Shown: positions 53,239 to 61,995, numbered from the stretch's first letter. The stretch: DNA of 64,000 nucleotides from Spirochaetaceae bacterium (GCA_007695175.1 REEH01000110.1:1-64000); one strand, 5' to 3'. The notes: generated by a model from the sequence alone, not told the origin. Numbers and translations are program-made.

Positions 53239-54254
53239 TGAGGAAGGGAGTACTGGCTGTTGTCCTCGTGATGGTACTGAGCGCGACCGCCGCGGCGGAG
53301 TCCACGTATCTCGAACAGATTCTGGTCAGGACCGGAGCGTCCCTTCAATGGGACCCCTACCGGCAGCATGGAACCATCAGCAGAGGAAGCGAGATGGTTT
53401 CATTCGGGATCGGTCGGGAGACGGCGGTGGTTAATCTGGAAGAACTGTACCGGATTGAACCGCCCCGCCGCGCCGAGGGCTCGATCCTCTTCGGACCCCG
53501 TTTTGTATCCCTTGCCCTGCGCCTCTTTCCCCCGCGGGAGACGCTGCGCCGCGTAGGAGCGATTTTCATCGACGCCGGCCACGGGGGACGCGATCCCGGG
53601 GCGATCGGCCGCCACGAAATCGAGGGCGAATTGAAGGAACTCCGGGAGAAGGATCTTGTTCTGGACGTTTCGCTCGCTCTTGCCCGTATGCTGGAAGAGC
53701 GGTTCCCCGACAAAACCATAGTATTGTCCCGGAACGATGATACCTATCTCACCCTGGAGGAGCGGACGGATCTGGCGAACGCGATCCCCATGGCGCCCAA
53801 CGAGTCGGTTCTCTTTGTATCGGTCCATGCGAACGCATCGCTCAACACGCGGGCCCGGGGCTTCGAGGTGTGGGTGCTTCCTCCGGAGTTTCGTCGCCGC
53901 AATCTGGTAAGTGCGGAGAGAACCGGGGTGGATGACCCGGACGTGCTCTCGATACTCAACACCATGCGAGAGGAGGAGCTGACGCTGGAAAGTGTCCTCC
54001 TGGCACGGAATGTACTCTCCGGACTTGACGCGGCGGTGGGCGACCGGTCACCAAACCGCGGTATCCGCGAAGAGAGCTGGTACGTCGTCAGAAACGCCCG
54101 CATGCCCTCGGTGCTCGTGGAGATCGGCTTCGTCACGAATCGGGAAGAGTTCCAGCTCCTGCAACGGAGGGATTACTTGCAGGAAATCACCCGGGGAATC
54201 TATAATGGGGTCGTCAATTTCGTCGACAATTTCGAAGAGGTGGGGCTTGAATAG
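53235..54254 (+). CDS. N-acetylmuramoyl-L-alanine amidase
   Basis: Zinc amidase that cuts the bond between muramic acid and the stem peptide. The 339-residue protein has a signal peptide (VLAVVLVMVLSATAAAES), a copper-amine-oxidase-like N-terminal segment, and an amidase_3 domain from about 110: IFIDAGHGGRDPGA (His ligand), FVSVHANA (His) and VEIGFVTNREE (catalytic Glu). ATG 53235 overlaps the previous stop by four bases and follows GGGAGAGG. Its coupling to the glycan genes suggests cell-wall remodelling near the site where the glycan or the periplasmic flagellum is placed. Confidence 0.93.
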   Translation: MMRKGVLAVVLVMVLSATAAAESTYLEQILVRTGASLQWDPYRQHGTISRGSEMVSFGIGRETAVVNLEELYRIEPPRRAEGSILFGPRFVSLALRLFPPRETLRRVGAIFIDAGHGGRDPGAIGRHEIEGELKELREKDLVLDVSLALARMLEERFPDKTIVLSRNDDTYLTLEERTDLANAIPMAPNESVLFVSVHANASLNTRARGFEVWVLPPEFRRRNLVSAERTGVDDPDVLSILNTMREEELTLESVLLARNVLSGLDAAVGDRSPNRGIREESWYVVRNARMPSVLVEIGFVTNREEFQLLQRRDYLQEITRGIYNGVVNFVDNFEEVGLE

Positions 54255-54780
54255 AAAAGGAATAGGTCAACTGATCAGGAATCGTGCTTTCCCGGGGGTC
54301 GTGGCGGCCGCGTGCTTTACGGCCCTGCTCGCGGGGACGCTGCTCGTTCTCGAAATATGCCCGCCCGAGCGGGAACGCCGCCTCTTCTGGTTTCCCGACA
54401 GCACCCGTTCCGCCATGCAGGCGGAGTTTCGCTTCGTGCCGCGCCGGGATACGCGAACCGGGCAGATACGGCTGTACCTGGAGGAACTCGCCCTGGGACC
54501 GGCCAGGATGGGATCCGTACCTTTTTTTCCTCGGGGTGTACGGATCAGCGGCGTCGTTCTCGACGATCGGCAGAGGCTGTATATAGACTTTTCTTCTTCA
54601 CTTGTAGTAAGAATGGAGGAAGGAGACACATCGTTTGAGGACATTGTAGAGGCTGTCTCCCGGGGTTTGATGCATAATTTCCCTTTCCTGGAAGAAATTG
54701 TCTTTACGATCGGAGGACAGGTCCCAAATGTACCGCGGTTTGGAATCCTGCCGTTGACAAAGGACCGTAGGGCGTTATAA
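54247..54780 (+). CDS. GerMN-domain membrane-anchored protein
   Basis: A 177-residue protein with an N-terminal membrane anchor (VVAAACFTALLAGTLLVLEI) and a GerMN-like domain: AEFRFVPRRDTRTG, LYLEELALGP, VVLDDRQRLYIDFSSSL and VEAVSRGLMHNFPFLEEIVFTIGGQ. GerMN domains are common in envelope proteins that work with amidases. The TTG start lies eight bases inside the amidase gene, and the stop TAA is itself part of the flaA -10 element. Confidence 0.85.
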   Translation: MNRKGIGQLIRNRAFPGVVAAACFTALLAGTLLVLEICPPERERRLFWFPDSTRSAMQAEFRFVPRRDTRTGQIRLYLEELALGPARMGSVPFFPRGVRISGVVLDDRQRLYIDFSSSLVVRMEEGDTSFEDIVEAVSRGLMHNFPFLEEIVFTIGGQVPNVPRFGILPLTKDRRAL

Positions 54781-54781
54781 T
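54754..54781 (+). promoter_or_regulatory. Consensus sigma70-type promoter of flaA
   Basis: TTGACA (54754-54759) and TATAAT (54776-54781) are perfect consensus hexamers 16 bases apart. Both overlap the last codons and stop of the GerMN gene, so flaA has its own strong promoter despite the tight gene packing. The leader is about 40 bases and carries AAAGGAG five bases before the ATG. Confidence 0.92.
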
Positions 54782-54827
54782 TTGGTTTGTCACCAATCAA
54801 CCGGAGTTAGAAGTAAAGGAGACATGG

Positions 54828-55826
54828 ATGAGACGTTCCGTCCTATTCGTAATGGTTTTTCTGCTGGTACTCGGATTTGTAGTTGCCGATGAAGCTGTTC
54901 TCATTGATTTTGCGAATCTGACCGCGGATTTTCCGCCGGACAATCCGCGGCACAATGAGCGGACCCTGACCGACTACAGTATTGCTGCGGGTGCCAGCTT
55001 CACGGAGGAAGAGAAGGCGGAGATGAGAATTTCTCTCGCGATTGATTCCTGGGAAATAGAGCTGGCCTCCTCATCCCGGAACGTCGGCACCATCTCCGAC
55101 AGTATGGTACGTTCCGCGCCGGTCCGCGCCGGAGCAAGCCGCTTTGAGGAACAGACGGTGATGGGTGTGCGGGTGCGATTCCCCACGGAGCCCTTCAATT
55201 CCTGGGCCCTCATACGCCCCCCCTTCGAGATACCCGCTTTCTCGGATCTTGATGAAGTTGATGGCGAGGGCAACCTTACCGTCGCTCAGGAGGAGCAGGG
55301 ACGAGGCCGCAAGTTCGACAACTATGGCGTCGTGAAAAACGTGGGAGTTCTGAGGTCCGTATCCATTAACGTGCACGGCCTTAACTTTCCTCACGGCCTC
55401 AGCATCGTCCTGCAGGATGAGAACAACCGGCAGCACGAGATCTTCATGGGCAACCTTCAGTTTGACGGATGGCGGACGCTCGAGTGGCGCAATCCCAATT
55501 ACATCACGGAAGTGCGCAACCGCGAGGTACGCACGATGCCTCTTTATCCCAACCTCTCGCCCATGCGCAAGCTCCTGGGCATCCGTATCTACCGGGACGC
55601 CGCACAGGTCGGGGGCGATTTCGTAACCTACATAAAGGACATTTCGCTCACCTTCGACCGGGCGGTGCTTCAGCTTGAGCGTGACATTGATGACGAGGCG
55701 GTATGGGGTATCCTCCAGGACCGTGAGCAGGCACGGCGTGATGCCGAGCTGCTGCGTCTGGGCAACATCCAGGTTCTTCGGTATCTGGAGCAGCGCAAGA
55801 TGCACGATCCCGATGCGGTTGATTAA
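54828..55826 (+). CDS. flaA: Flagellar filament sheath protein FlaA
   Basis: Sheath protein of the spirochaete periplasmic flagellum, exported by the Sec route. The 332-residue precursor has a signal peptide ending at VVADEAV and the treponemal FlaA features AVLIDFANLTAD, RTLTDYSIAAGASFTEEEKA, VMGVRVRFPTEPFNSWA and PPFEIPAF. It contains repeated beta strands and ends with a charged helical tail. A strong Shine-Dalgarno (AAAGGAG) lies five bases before the start. It is a monocistronic unit closed by a terminator and followed directly by cheA. Confidence 0.94.
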   Translation: MRRSVLFVMVFLLVLGFVVADEAVLIDFANLTADFPPDNPRHNERTLTDYSIAAGASFTEEEKAEMRISLAIDSWEIELASSSRNVGTISDSMVRSAPVRAGASRFEEQTVMGVRVRFPTEPFNSWALIRPPFEIPAFSDLDEVDGEGNLTVAQEEQGRGRKFDNYGVVKNVGVLRSVSINVHGLNFPHGLSIVLQDENNRQHEIFMGNLQFDGWRTLEWRNPNYITEVRNREVRTMPLYPNLSPMRKLLGIRIYRDAAQVGGDFVTYIKDISLTFDRAVLQLERDIDDEAVWGILQDREQARRDAELLRLGNIQVLRYLEQRKMHDPDAVD

Positions 55827-55851
55827 GCGGTAATCCCGTAATCATCCGTCC

Positions 55852-55887
55852 AAAACCCTTCGGCGTTACCGTCGGAGGGTTTTTTTG
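55852..55887 (+). terminator. Intrinsic terminator of flaA
   Basis: AAACCCTTCGGCG and CGTCGGAGGGTTT form a near-perfect stem with a TTAC loop and end in seven T residues. The A-run on the 5' side makes it potentially active in both directions. Confidence 0.85.
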
Positions 55888-55888
55888 C

Positions 55889-55917
55889 TTGACTGAATTT
55901 TACAAAAGCACGAAAAT
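55889..55917 (+). promoter_or_regulatory. Promoter of the chemotaxis operon
   Basis: TTGACT (55889-55894), a 17-base spacer and GAAAAT (55912-55917). The -10 ends nine bases before the cheA ATG and no Shine-Dalgarno is seen, so the transcript may be leaderless. The arrangement matches the TAXI promoter at 22622. Confidence 0.55.
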
Positions 55918-55926
55918 TGAGCAGCT

Positions 55927-58320
55927 ATGAGCGACTATCTTGATCCCGCCAATGAAGAACTGTTGAAGGATTTCTTTCTTGAAGCAGAGTCCCAGGTAGA
56001 GATGCTGGAGAGCAATATACTCGTCCTGGAAAACGACCCGGGCAATTCCGACGCGGTGGATGAGCTTTTTCGAGCCGCCCATACGCTCAAGGGCGGTGCC
56101 GCCACGGTGCAGATGGACGAGCTTGCTGAGTTCACGCATCTCGTGGAGGATGCGCTTGACGCCATCCGGGAGGGAAAGGTCTCGGTCAGCGCGCCCGTTG
56201 TGGACACACTCCTCACCGCAACGGATATCACCAAGGCGATGCTCACGGACCGGCAGGCCGGAAAGATATACGGCGGGGATGTTTCCTCCATAAAGGCGGC
56301 GCTCCTGGGCATACTGCAGGGTGAGACCGTCACGGTCGATACGGCCGTCGATGCCGGCAGCGAACCGGCCCAGGTGGCAACGGTTGAAGCGCCGAAGGAT
56401 GTGACAAAAGCGCCATCCCGAGCGAGCCTCTCGGAGTACGAGATCCTGGAACTGCGGGAAGCTGCGAAAGAGGAACAGCTGATCTACGCGGTAAAGGTAA
56501 GTTTCCGCGAGGACAACCCCATGAACACAATCGGGGGGATTCACCTCTTTACCACTCTCAAAGGCCTCTGCTCCGTCCTGAAGACGGATCCCGATTTTGA
56601 GGCACTCTACGAAGATAAATACCATCCCGAGGTCACGTATTACGTCGCCGCCGATGATGACCTGGAGCAGCACCGCTCCAGACTCGAGATCTCCGATGTG
56701 GTTGATAAAGTGGAGATCGCTCTCGTCGCCGCGGAGGAAACCCCGGCGGTAGAAGCCCCCGTGGTAGAGACTCCCGTGGTAGAGACCCCGGCTGAAAAAC
56801 CGCCTGCGGCAGAGACCGCGAAAAAAGCGCCGCCGGCAAAGAAACCGGTTGAGGCTCCTGCTCCGGAACAATCAACCGCTTCGGACCAGGGGGAGCCGGA
56901 TGCGGCCCCGGGGGACCGGAAGCGTGGCCAGCCTGCGGGCTCTCTTCTCAGAGTGGACAGTCGTCGCATTGATAACCTTCTCAACCTGGTGAGCGAGACT
57001 GTGATCAACAAGGCCGCATTCAACCAGGTCAGCAATGACTTCGGTGAAAACCTCGCGCTCTTTCAGTCAGTGGAAGGGCGTTATCGGGAAATGCTGAAAG
57101 AACTCTTTGACTCGCTGCCCGATTACCTGGAGCAGATACAGCAGGGCAAGTCCGTCAAGGAAATACGGGCTGAAATCGGAGAGCGTTTCAACGATATGCC
57201 CGGCCTCTTTGATGATTTTGAGGGCGGATACAAGAAGACAGTTGCCCGGTTTCGCGGCACGGCCCAGAATCTCGGACGCATTGCGGGAGAATTGCAGGAG
57301 GGGGTCATGCGGATCCGCATGGTTCCCGTCTCTCAGATATTCTCCCGGTTCCCGCGGCTGGTGAGAGATCTCTCCCGCTCCCTGAAGAAGCAGATTGATC
57401 TGGTAATTCAGGGCGAGGATACGGAGCTCGACAAATCCGTTATTGAGGATCTGCTGGATCCCCTTATTCATTGCGTCCGGAACAGCATCGATCATGGTAT
57501 CGAGCATCCGGAAGGCCGGCGTGAGGCGGGAAAGGCGGACGTGGGGACCGTGACTCTCAGAGCCAGCAATGAAGGCAATATGATCCTTATCGAGGTCGTG
57601 GACGACGGCCGCGGTATTGACGTAGACGCGGTGAGGAAGAAGGCAATTGATCGGGGTATCATCCACCCGAATAAACAGATATCCGACATTGAGGCGTACA
57701 ACCTCATCTTTCATCCCGGCTTTTCCACCGCCCGTACCGTGACCAACGTTTCCGGTCGTGGCGTGGGCCTTGACGTGGTGAAAAGGCAGATAGAGAAACT
57801 GAACGGAACGGTAACGGTCACCTCTGCCCAGGGATCGGGATCACGCTTTACCATCAAGATTCCTCTGACGCTGGCCATTATCCAGGGCCTGCTGGTGAAG
57901 GTGGGCGGCGAGATGTACGCGATACCCATTACGTCGGTAATCGACAGTCACCGTATCAAGCCCTCCCAGATCAAGCTGATCGATAACTACGAGGTCTTCA
58001 ACGTGCGGGAAGACGTGGTATCGCTCATACGCCTGAGCAGGCTCTTCCGGATCCCCACGGAGGAAAACCCGGAGTACCATTACGTCGTGATAGTCGGCAG
58101 CGACGAGAGAAAAATGGGGCTTGTCGTGGATTCCCTCATCGGTGAAGAGGACGTGGTAATCAAACCCCTGCGGGATCATTTTACCAGTTCCCCCGGCATA
58201 GCGGGGGCCAACATCACCGGGGAAGGCAAGGTCTCGCTCATAATTGATGTGAGCCAGCTACTGGAACTGGGTCTGAAACGGGAAAAGGAAGAGCGCGCCC
58301 GGCGGGAGCTGAGCATATGA
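55927..58320 (+). CDS. cheA: Chemotaxis histidine kinase CheA
   Basis: Receptor-coupled kinase of the chemotaxis core, 797 residues. Hpt domain with phospho-acceptor His52 in AAHTLKGG; a P2-like region about 165-270; a Pro/Ala/Glu linker with repeated VVETP units (about 275-330); dimerisation helices (LRVDSRRIDNLLNLVSETV); ATPase with N box HCVRNSIDHGIEHP, G1 VVDDGRGID and G2 GRGVGLDVVK; and a C-terminal CheW-like domain. All catalytic boxes are intact. It opens the cheA-cheW-cheX-cheY operon, the gene order known from treponemes. Confidence 0.97.
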   Translation: MSDYLDPANEELLKDFFLEAESQVEMLESNILVLENDPGNSDAVDELFRAAHTLKGGAATVQMDELAEFTHLVEDALDAIREGKVSVSAPVVDTLLTATDITKAMLTDRQAGKIYGGDVSSIKAALLGILQGETVTVDTAVDAGSEPAQVATVEAPKDVTKAPSRASLSEYEILELREAAKEEQLIYAVKVSFREDNPMNTIGGIHLFTTLKGLCSVLKTDPDFEALYEDKYHPEVTYYVAADDDLEQHRSRLEISDVVDKVEIALVAAEETPAVEAPVVETPVVETPAEKPPAAETAKKAPPAKKPVEAPAPEQSTASDQGEPDAAPGDRKRGQPAGSLLRVDSRRIDNLLNLVSETVINKAAFNQVSNDFGENLALFQSVEGRYREMLKELFDSLPDYLEQIQQGKSVKEIRAEIGERFNDMPGLFDDFEGGYKKTVARFRGTAQNLGRIAGELQEGVMRIRMVPVSQIFSRFPRLVRDLSRSLKKQIDLVIQGEDTELDKSVIEDLLDPLIHCVRNSIDHGIEHPEGRREAGKADVGTVTLRASNEGNMILIEVVDDGRGIDVDAVRKKAIDRGIIHPNKQISDIEAYNLIFHPGFSTARTVTNVSGRGVGLDVVKRQIEKLNGTVTVTSAQGSGSRFTIKIPLTLAIIQGLLVKVGGEMYAIPITSVIDSHRIKPSQIKLIDNYEVFNVREDVVSLIRLSRLFRIPTEENPEYHYVVIVGSDERKMGLVVDSLIGEEDVVIKPLRDHFTSSPGIAGANITGEGKVSLIIDVSQLLELGLKREKEERARRELSI

Positions 58321-58348
58321 GCAACATGGCGATGAGGGACGTGGCAGT

Positions 58349-59683
58349 ATGACGAGCCAGATCGAACGGAAGACGGAGCAACACAAGGAAGAGGTAGCCG
58401 CTCAGGATGTAGTCGACTTCAAAATGGTCACCTTCACCCTCGGCGGCAAGGACTACGGCATCGATATCATGCGCGTCAAGGAGATAGCCAAGTTTCAGCA
58501 GTTCACCTACGTTCCCAACACGGCACCCTACGTGCGGGGAGTGTATAATCTCCGGGGTGATATCATATCGATCATCGACTTCAGACTCATGTTCAACGTT
58601 CCGGTCGAGGAGAAACCGGAAGGCAAAGCGGAGAACGGTCTGATACTGCGCCTTGAACAGAATCAGCTCGGCGTTGTGGTGGACTCGATCGACAAAGTTG
58701 TGGGCTTCTCCTCCCGCCAGATCCAGCCACCCCATCCCATCTTCGGGGACATCAATATAAAGTTTATCAGCGGTGTAGTGGAGCACCAGGGAAGACTCTA
58801 CATAATCCTTGACGTGGATCGCATTTTTCAGAAGGAAGAGAAGAAACCCGCTGAACGCCCAACTGCGGCGGAAACTGTCGAGGAGGAGCCTGAAGAGAAG
58901 GAAGGAACGGCGGAGGCAACTTCGGCGGAGGAACCCCCACCGGAGGCCATAAACCGCGAGTTCCTCCAGGAGGCACTATCCTCCTTCCGGGGGTTCTACG
59001 TAAGCGGGGTAAACGATCAGTGGTTCATCAGTCGCATGGGAGAATGGGAGCTGTCGCGGCGCGAGAAGGGGCTGGACGTTCAGATTACCGATCGGGATGA
59101 AGCGGAAGCATTTCTCGCACCCTTCTGGTCGCGCTGTAACGGCTCCTTCTGGGAGGAGGCGCTGCTTCGTTCGGTCTCCGCTTCCCTCCCGGACCTGGAG
59201 AACTCCCTCGTTCACGTGTGGAACCCCGGCTGCGGCGGAGGACACGAGAGCTACAGCCTTGCGGTGCTGCTGCGTGAACGGTATCCCGATGTGCAGCTGA
59301 AGATATGGGCCGGAGACACGGATCTTATGAAAATTTCCACGGCGCCCAACCTGGTTTTTCAGGAAGGGGAGGTGCCGGCAAGCTGGAGCGATTACCTTGT
59401 CAGCGGCCGTAACGGATACTCCTTTTCCGCCGCCATCACGGACCTGATTCTTTTCGAGTTCAGTGACGTCCTCAACGGTACCGCTCTGCCGCGAATGGAC
59501 ATGATCGTTTCCCGTGATGTGGTATCGACGCTTGAGCCGGCAAAACAGGTAAAGTTCTTCGCCACTCTTGAGGAAGTTCTGAAACCGTCGGGTCTGCTGA
59601 TGCTGGGAGAAAACGAACAGCCCCTCGACATGAGCTCCTGGGAACTGATCGACGACACAATTTCCATGTACCGGTTCAGATAG
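58349..59683 (+). CDS. cheW: CheW fused to a degenerate CheR-like domain
   Basis: Coupling protein that links receptors and CheA, 444 residues rather than the usual ~160. Residues 25-165 are a CheW domain (MVTFTLGGKDYGIDIMRVKE, RGVYNLRGDIISIIDFR). After a Glu/Pro-rich linker, residues 210-444 resemble the CheR methyltransferase: VWNPGCGGGHESYSLAVLL in place of W(S/N)(A)GCSTGEE(P)YS, and MIVSRDVVSTLEP in place of the usual CRN motif. Several SAM- and catalysis-related residues differ, so the domain may bind without methylating. The same kind of fusion is, as I recall, typical of treponemal CheW. Confidence 0.9.
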   Translation: MTSQIERKTEQHKEEVAAQDVVDFKMVTFTLGGKDYGIDIMRVKEIAKFQQFTYVPNTAPYVRGVYNLRGDIISIIDFRLMFNVPVEEKPEGKAENGLILRLEQNQLGVVVDSIDKVVGFSSRQIQPPHPIFGDINIKFISGVVEHQGRLYIILDVDRIFQKEEKKPAERPTAAETVEEEPEEKEGTAEATSAEEPPPEAINREFLQEALSSFRGFYVSGVNDQWFISRMGEWELSRREKGLDVQITDRDEAEAFLAPFWSRCNGSFWEEALLRSVSASLPDLENSLVHVWNPGCGGGHESYSLAVLLRERYPDVQLKIWAGDTDLMKISTAPNLVFQEGEVPASWSDYLVSGRNGYSFSAAITDLILFEFSDVLNGTALPRMDMIVSRDVVSTLEPAKQVKFFATLEEVLKPSGLLMLGENEQPLDMSSWELIDDTISMYRFR

Positions 59684-59694
59684 GAGAAGGTTAA

Positions 59695-60171
59695 ATGCGA
59701 GTTGAATACATCAACCCTTTTGTTGAGTCGGCCTACAATATCCTCACGGAAGTACTGAAAGTGGAAGTACAGCGCGGCGAGTTGTACCTGAAGAACGCCG
59801 CTATGCCGATGCTCGGTGTGGCAGCGATAATCGGTCTCGCCGGGGACGTGGAGGGACGCGTCCTCTTCGATATGACGCGCGAAACCGGTATCAAGGTGGC
59901 CTCGGGCATGCTTACCAGCATGGACATGGACCCCGTGGAGGATCTCAATGAGATGGCCAGGGCAACACTGACGGAACTGGCGAATATGATAACAGGCCAG
60001 GCTGTAACGAAGCTTCACAACCTGGGTTTCAAGTTTGATCTTACACCCCCGGCAATCTTCACCGGCGAGAACATGTCCGTATCGGACTCCAACTTTGAAG
60101 CGCTGATCGTTCCGATGGATCTCCCCATGGGTAAGATTGAGATAAACGTGGCCATACGAGAGAGAGCGTAA
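59695..60171 (+). CDS. cheX: CheY-P phosphatase CheX
   Basis: Dephosphorylates CheY-P to end the chemotactic signal, 158 residues. The CheX/CheC family ExxN active-site motif is in TELANMITGQA; the domain shows the GDVEGRVLFDM strand-turn and ends with KIEINVAI. A strong AGGAGAAGG precedes the start. It lies 11 bases after cheW and 5 before cheY. CheX rather than CheZ is the phosphatase used by spirochaetes. Confidence 0.95.
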   Translation: MRVEYINPFVESAYNILTEVLKVEVQRGELYLKNAAMPMLGVAAIIGLAGDVEGRVLFDMTRETGIKVASGMLTSMDMDPVEDLNEMARATLTELANMITGQAVTKLHNLGFKFDLTPPAIFTGENMSVSDSNFEALIVPMDLPMGKIEINVAIRERA

Positions 60172-60176
60172 GATCG

Positions 60177-60611
60177 ATGAAGACAAAGCAGGATTTTCCC
60201 AGTATCAACCAGAAAGAGGCCCTGGGAAAGGGACCGGATGGTCGGGCGATACGTGTCCTGATAGTCGACGATTCGATGTTTGTCACGAAGCAGATCGGGC
60301 AGATTCTGACGTCCGAGGGATTCGAGGTGGTCGCATCGGCGGCGGACGGTCAGGAAGGCCTGGAAAAGTACAAGGAACTCTACCCCAACGTCGATCTGGT
60401 AACGATGGACATCACCATGCCCCGCATGGACGGCGTCTCGGCGCTGGAAAAAATCATGGAGTTTGACAACAAGGCCTGCGTCGTGATGATAAGCGCCCTG
60501 GGCAAGCAGGACCTGGTGAAGAAATCCCTGCTCCTGGGGGCCAGGAATTATATCGTCAAGCCTCTCGACAGGACCAAGGTTCTGGAGCGCATCACAGCTT
60601 CGATCCGTTGA
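60177..60611 (+). CDS. cheY: Chemotaxis response regulator CheY
   Basis: Receiver-domain protein of 144 residues that carries the phosphoryl signal to the flagellar switch. It has the acidic pair in VLIVDDSMF, phospho-acceptor Asp in LVTMDITMPRMDG, switch Ser/Thr in VVMISALG and Lys in YIVKPLDR. It has a 20-residue N-terminal extension relative to enteric CheY (MKTKQDFPSINQKEALGKGP), as often in spirochaetes. It is the last gene of the che operon; a minisatellite follows. Confidence 0.96.
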   Translation: MKTKQDFPSINQKEALGKGPDGRAIRVLIVDDSMFVTKQIGQILTSEGFEVVASAADGQEGLEKYKELYPNVDLVTMDITMPRMDGVSALEKIMEFDNKACVVMISALGKQDLVKKSLLLGARNYIVKPLDRTKVLERITASIR

Positions 60612-60677
60612 CAAAAAGGGTGCCGGAAGCGGCCGCGTGCCGCGGAGCAGAGTCTTTCGAGCCCTGCCCGGCGGCGG

Positions 60678-60719
60678 CCTTCAGCGCGGCCCCTTCAGCG
60701 CGGCCCCTTCAGCGCGGCC
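60678..60719. repeat. 14-bp perfect triplicate minisatellite
   Basis: CCTTCAGCGCGGCC is present three times without a mismatch at 60678, 60692 and 60706, in the 135-base gap between convergent cheY and ygeW. No terminator hairpin with a T-tract is evident in the rest of this gap. Confidence 0.92.
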
Positions 60720-60746
60720 GGGAGCGTATCCGGGGTCGCACAGGCG

Positions 60747-61937
60747 TCACAGAGAACGCGGTTTTCCCTCGGCGGCGATTCTCTTCAGCAATCCAACCGG
60801 GTCCTTGACCTTGGACAGCAGAATCATCGCGGCGATCACGTAGGGTTTGTACCCCGCTTCCCGGTACGTCGCATCTCGCTGGGCATCAAAGACGGAGGCC
60901 GCAACTTCACCACGCTCGCAACTGACTCCGGAGATGTCCGCCGGCAGGCAGTGCATGTACAGGGCCTCTCGGGTGAGCTTCATCTTTTCTTCCGTGCACT
61001 CCCAGTCGATGAACTTCCGGTTTTCCGCAAGGCACTGCTGTTCAAGCGTTTTCAGCCCCTCATGGTCCTTTTTGCGCAGCAGTTCCGTCCGTTGCTGCAT
61101 GACGTGGAAGGGGGCCCAGCTCTTGGGATACACGATATCCGCATCCTTGAACGCTTCATCCATGGAGTTGCTCAGGGTGAACGTTCCGCCCGACTGGCGG
61201 GCAAATCCGGCTGCTTTCGTTTCTATGTCCGGTATAAGGTTGTATCCTTCGGGGTACGCCAGACGTACATCCATGCCGAAGCGCGTCATCAGGCCGATTA
61301 TTCCCTGTGGTACGGAGAGCGGTTTTCCGTAGGAGGGCGAGTAGGCCCAGGTCATGGCGATCTTCTTGCCTTTCAGGTTGTCCACACCGCCGAACTCGTT
61401 GGCCAGGTGCTGGAGATCCGCCATGGATTGCGTGGGATGATCACGATCGCACTGGAGGTTCACTATGGAGGGACGACGCTCCAGCAGTCCCGCCTCGTGG
61501 GCGAGTGAAAGCGATTCACCGACTTCCACCATGTATTCATGGCCGGCTCCGAGAAACATGTCGTCCCGTATTCCTATGACCTCGCTGAGAAAGGATATCA
61601 TGACGGCCGTCTCCCGGACCGTCTCGCCGTGAGCAATCTGGCTTTTCCCCTCGTCCAGGTCCTGCACGGCCAGACCGAGCAGATTTGCGGCGCTGGCGAA
61701 GCTGAATCGGGTGCGGGTTGAATTGTCCCGGAAAAGGGACACGGCGAGACCGCTGTCAAAAATCCGCGGTGAAATGTTGGCGCTGCGCATCTCCTTCAGG
61801 GCCTGCGAGACGGCCAGGACCGCACGAAGCTCCTCCGGCGACCGGTCCCAGGTGAGCAGGAAATCGGAATTGTAAAGCTCTCCGAAGGAGAGCGCGGAAA
61901 GGGATGCGATGGACGCATCGATTGCTTTGTTGCTCAT
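60747..61937 (-). CDS. ygeW: YgeW-type knotted carbamoyltransferase
   Basis: A 396-residue aspartate/ornithine carbamoyltransferase-superfamily protein. The carbamoyl-phosphate loop is FRDNSTRTRFSF (STRTR), followed by HGETVRE, DRDHPTQSMADL and MHCLPADISG. Its long middle segment and the sequence around GKKIAMTWAYSPSYGKPLSVPQG fit the YgeW subgroup rather than ArgF or PyrB. YgeW genes typically sit in anaerobic purine-catabolism clusters beside molybdenum hydroxylases, exactly as here. The physiological reaction of YgeW is not firmly established. Confidence 0.88.
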   Translation of the reverse strand: MSNKAIDASIASLSALSFGELYNSDFLLTWDRSPEELRAVLAVSQALKEMRSANISPRIFDSGLAVSLFRDNSTRTRFSFASAANLLGLAVQDLDEGKSQIAHGETVRETAVMISFLSEVIGIRDDMFLGAGHEYMVEVGESLSLAHEAGLLERRPSIVNLQCDRDHPTQSMADLQHLANEFGGVDNLKGKKIAMTWAYSPSYGKPLSVPQGIIGLMTRFGMDVRLAYPEGYNLIPDIETKAAGFARQSGGTFTLSNSMDEAFKDADIVYPKSWAPFHVMQQRTELLRKKDHEGLKTLEQQCLAENRKFIDWECTEEKMKLTREALYMHCLPADISGVSCERGEVAASVFDAQRDATYREAGYKPYVIAAMILLSKVKDPVGLLKRIAAEGKPRSL

Positions 61938-61995
61938 AATTTACTCCGTAATCATTTGATATTATCCGGTATTACAACCGGTGCGGTTCCATACA

